A stretch of DNA of 64,000 nucleotides, taken from contig NZ_CP130831.1 in NCBI RefSeq assembly GCF_030549525.1, forward strand, positions 1,389,501 to 1,453,500, given 5' to 3'. Origin of the DNA: Stenotrophomonas sp. 704A1. GTDB taxonomy: Bacteria; Pseudomonadota; Gammaproteobacteria; Xanthomonadales; Xanthomonadaceae. A model generated the notes under the pieces. That model did no database searches, had not been told where the DNA came from, and saw only the letters and a program-made list of their open reading frames with translations. Shown piece by piece: positions 63,207 through 64,000 of this stretch; position 1 is the stretch's first letter; each line of letters starts with the position of its first letter. A program made the position numbers and the translations under genes.

Positions 63207-63761
63207 TCAGACCGACATCAGTTCCTTTTCCTTGTCGGCAACGACTTTGTCGACGTCCTTGATGTTGGCATCGGTCAACTTCTGGATGTCGTCTTCGCCG
63301 CGCTTCTTGTCGTCCTCGCTGATCGCCTTGTCCTTCAGCAGCTTGGCGATTTCCTTGTTCGCGTCCTGGCGGATGTTGCGGATCGCGATCTTGGCGCCTT
63401 CGCCTTCCTTCTGCACCTGCTTGGTCAGTTCCTTGCGGCGCTCTTCGGTCGGCGGCGGCAGGTTGACGCGGATCGAGGTGCCGATGGTGTTCGGGGTCAG
63501 CTCGATGTTGTACAGGCCCTTCTCGATCTCCTTGATCATGCTCTTGTCGAAGGGCGTGACCAGCAGCGAGTGGGCGTCGGCGTTGGAGATCGACGCGACC
63601 TGGTTCAGCGGGGTGCTGGCGTTGCCGTAAGCATTGACCGTGACGCGGTCCAGCAGGGCCGGCGTGGCGCGGCCGGTGCGGATCGAGGTGAGGGTGTGCT
63701 TAAGAGCATCGATGCTCTTGGCCATGCGCGTCTGCGCGTTGTTCTTGATGTCGTTGAGCAT
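63207..63761 (-). CDS. frr: Ribosome recycling factor
   Basis: A 184-residue protein (MLNDIKNNAQTRMAKSIDAL) that splits ribosomes after termination with EF-G. Three-helix coiled coil plus the conserved hinge and ALLDRVTVNAYGNASTPLNQVA, REDANKEIAKLLKD-type end. Length near E. coli (185). Downstream of pyrH as in most bacteria. Confidence 0.96.
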   Translation of the reverse strand: MLNDIKNNAQTRMAKSIDALKHTLTSIRTGRATPALLDRVTVNAYGNASTPLNQVASISNADAHSLLVTPFDKSMIKEIEKGLYNIELTPNTIGTSIRVNLPPPTEERRKELTKQVQKEGEGAKIAIRNIRQDANKEIAKLLKDKAISEDDKKRGEDDIQKLTDANIKDVDKVVADKEKELMSV

Positions 63762-63858
63762 CGCCCGGGTCCTGGATGTAACTGGAATCGGGCGATTATA
63801 GGCGAATACGGGACGCTGCCGGGCCTGAATCGGCCCGGAGGTCGCCCTGCGCTCAGGC

Positions 63859-64000
63859 TCAGGCCGGGTCGCGGCCCTGGACCAGGGTGCCGATGTTCTC
63901 GCCGTGCAGGATCTTCAGCAGTTCGCCGGGCTGGCCCATGTCGAACACGCGCATCGGCAGGTCGCTGTCGCGCGCAAGGGCGAAGGCGGCGGTATCCATC
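63859..64000 (-). CDS. pyrH: Uridylate kinase, C-terminal end (5' part outside window)
   Basis: The last 46 codons of UMP kinase on the minus strand: [17 protein letters not shown] then [18 protein letters not shown], ending RDPA-TGA. The match to the PyrH C-terminus and the position before frr identify it. Confidence 0.9.
   Translation of the reverse strand, partial: MDTAAFALARDSDLPMRVFDMGQPGELLKILHGENIGTLVQGRDPA

Overview
The window is a high-GC (roughly 65-70%) gammaproteobacterial chromosome segment, most likely Stenotrophomonas (S. maltophilia complex) or a close relative in the Xanthomonadaceae. Three things support this: the order frr-uppS-cdsA-dxr-rseP-bamA-lpxD-fabZ-lpxA-lpxB-rnhB-dnaE-accA on one strand, the many short GTAG-headed inverted repeats (SMAG/REP-like elements) between genes, and the closeness of individual proteins to xanthomonad families. 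No rRNA, tRNA, CRISPR array, IS transposase or integrase was seen.

Layout. 1-9.3 kb: the end of gltX, a Zur repressor, a TetR-controlled HlyD/MFS efflux operon, a ZnuD-type TonB receptor divergent from a MerC-like membrane protein across two candidate Zur boxes, and a 59-residue bTHX-like ribosomal protein. 9.4-16.6 kb: a secreted NPP-type phosphodiesterase, an Ada/AlkA-Ogt alkylation-repair operon, lipoproteins, a MAPEG protein, a UbiH/UbiM-type monooxygenase behind an FNR-like box, and an S4 RNA-binding protein. 16.9-26.4 kb: the DEAD-box helicase deaD, three c-di-GMP proteins (one split by a frameshift in a G6 tract), rluF and a stand-alone AAA ATPase. 26.4-32.3 kb: a DMT transporter, DUF72 and VOC proteins, a serine hydrolase and an ABC exporter.

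32.27-34.29 kb is an AT-richer two-gene island with overlapping genes: a small winged-helix-like protein and an unusual two-Rossmann flavoprotein. It is the best candidate here for an undescribed system. 34.3-48.0 kb holds a DUF885 metallopeptidase, GFA and DUF4349 proteins, a LysR/DMT divergent pair, a secreted cyclophilin, a PadR-HAAS module, an intracellular PHA depolymerase, a methyltransferase, a HemJ/CopD-like protein, accA and a lipoprotein. An imperfect palindrome of about 535 bp, centred on a SMAG element, lies between two convergent genes. From 48 kb to the end comes the essential minus-strand block for DNA replication (dnaE), lipid A (lpxD/A/B, fabZ), outer-membrane assembly and stress (bamA, rseP), isoprenoid, phospholipid and undecaprenyl synthesis (dxr, cdsA, uppS), ribosome recycling (frr) and the end of pyrH.

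Recurring theme: the GTAG repeats sit at gene ends, and in three minus-strand genes the repeat head itself supplies the stop codon. All functions are assigned by reading the sequence only; no database search was run.
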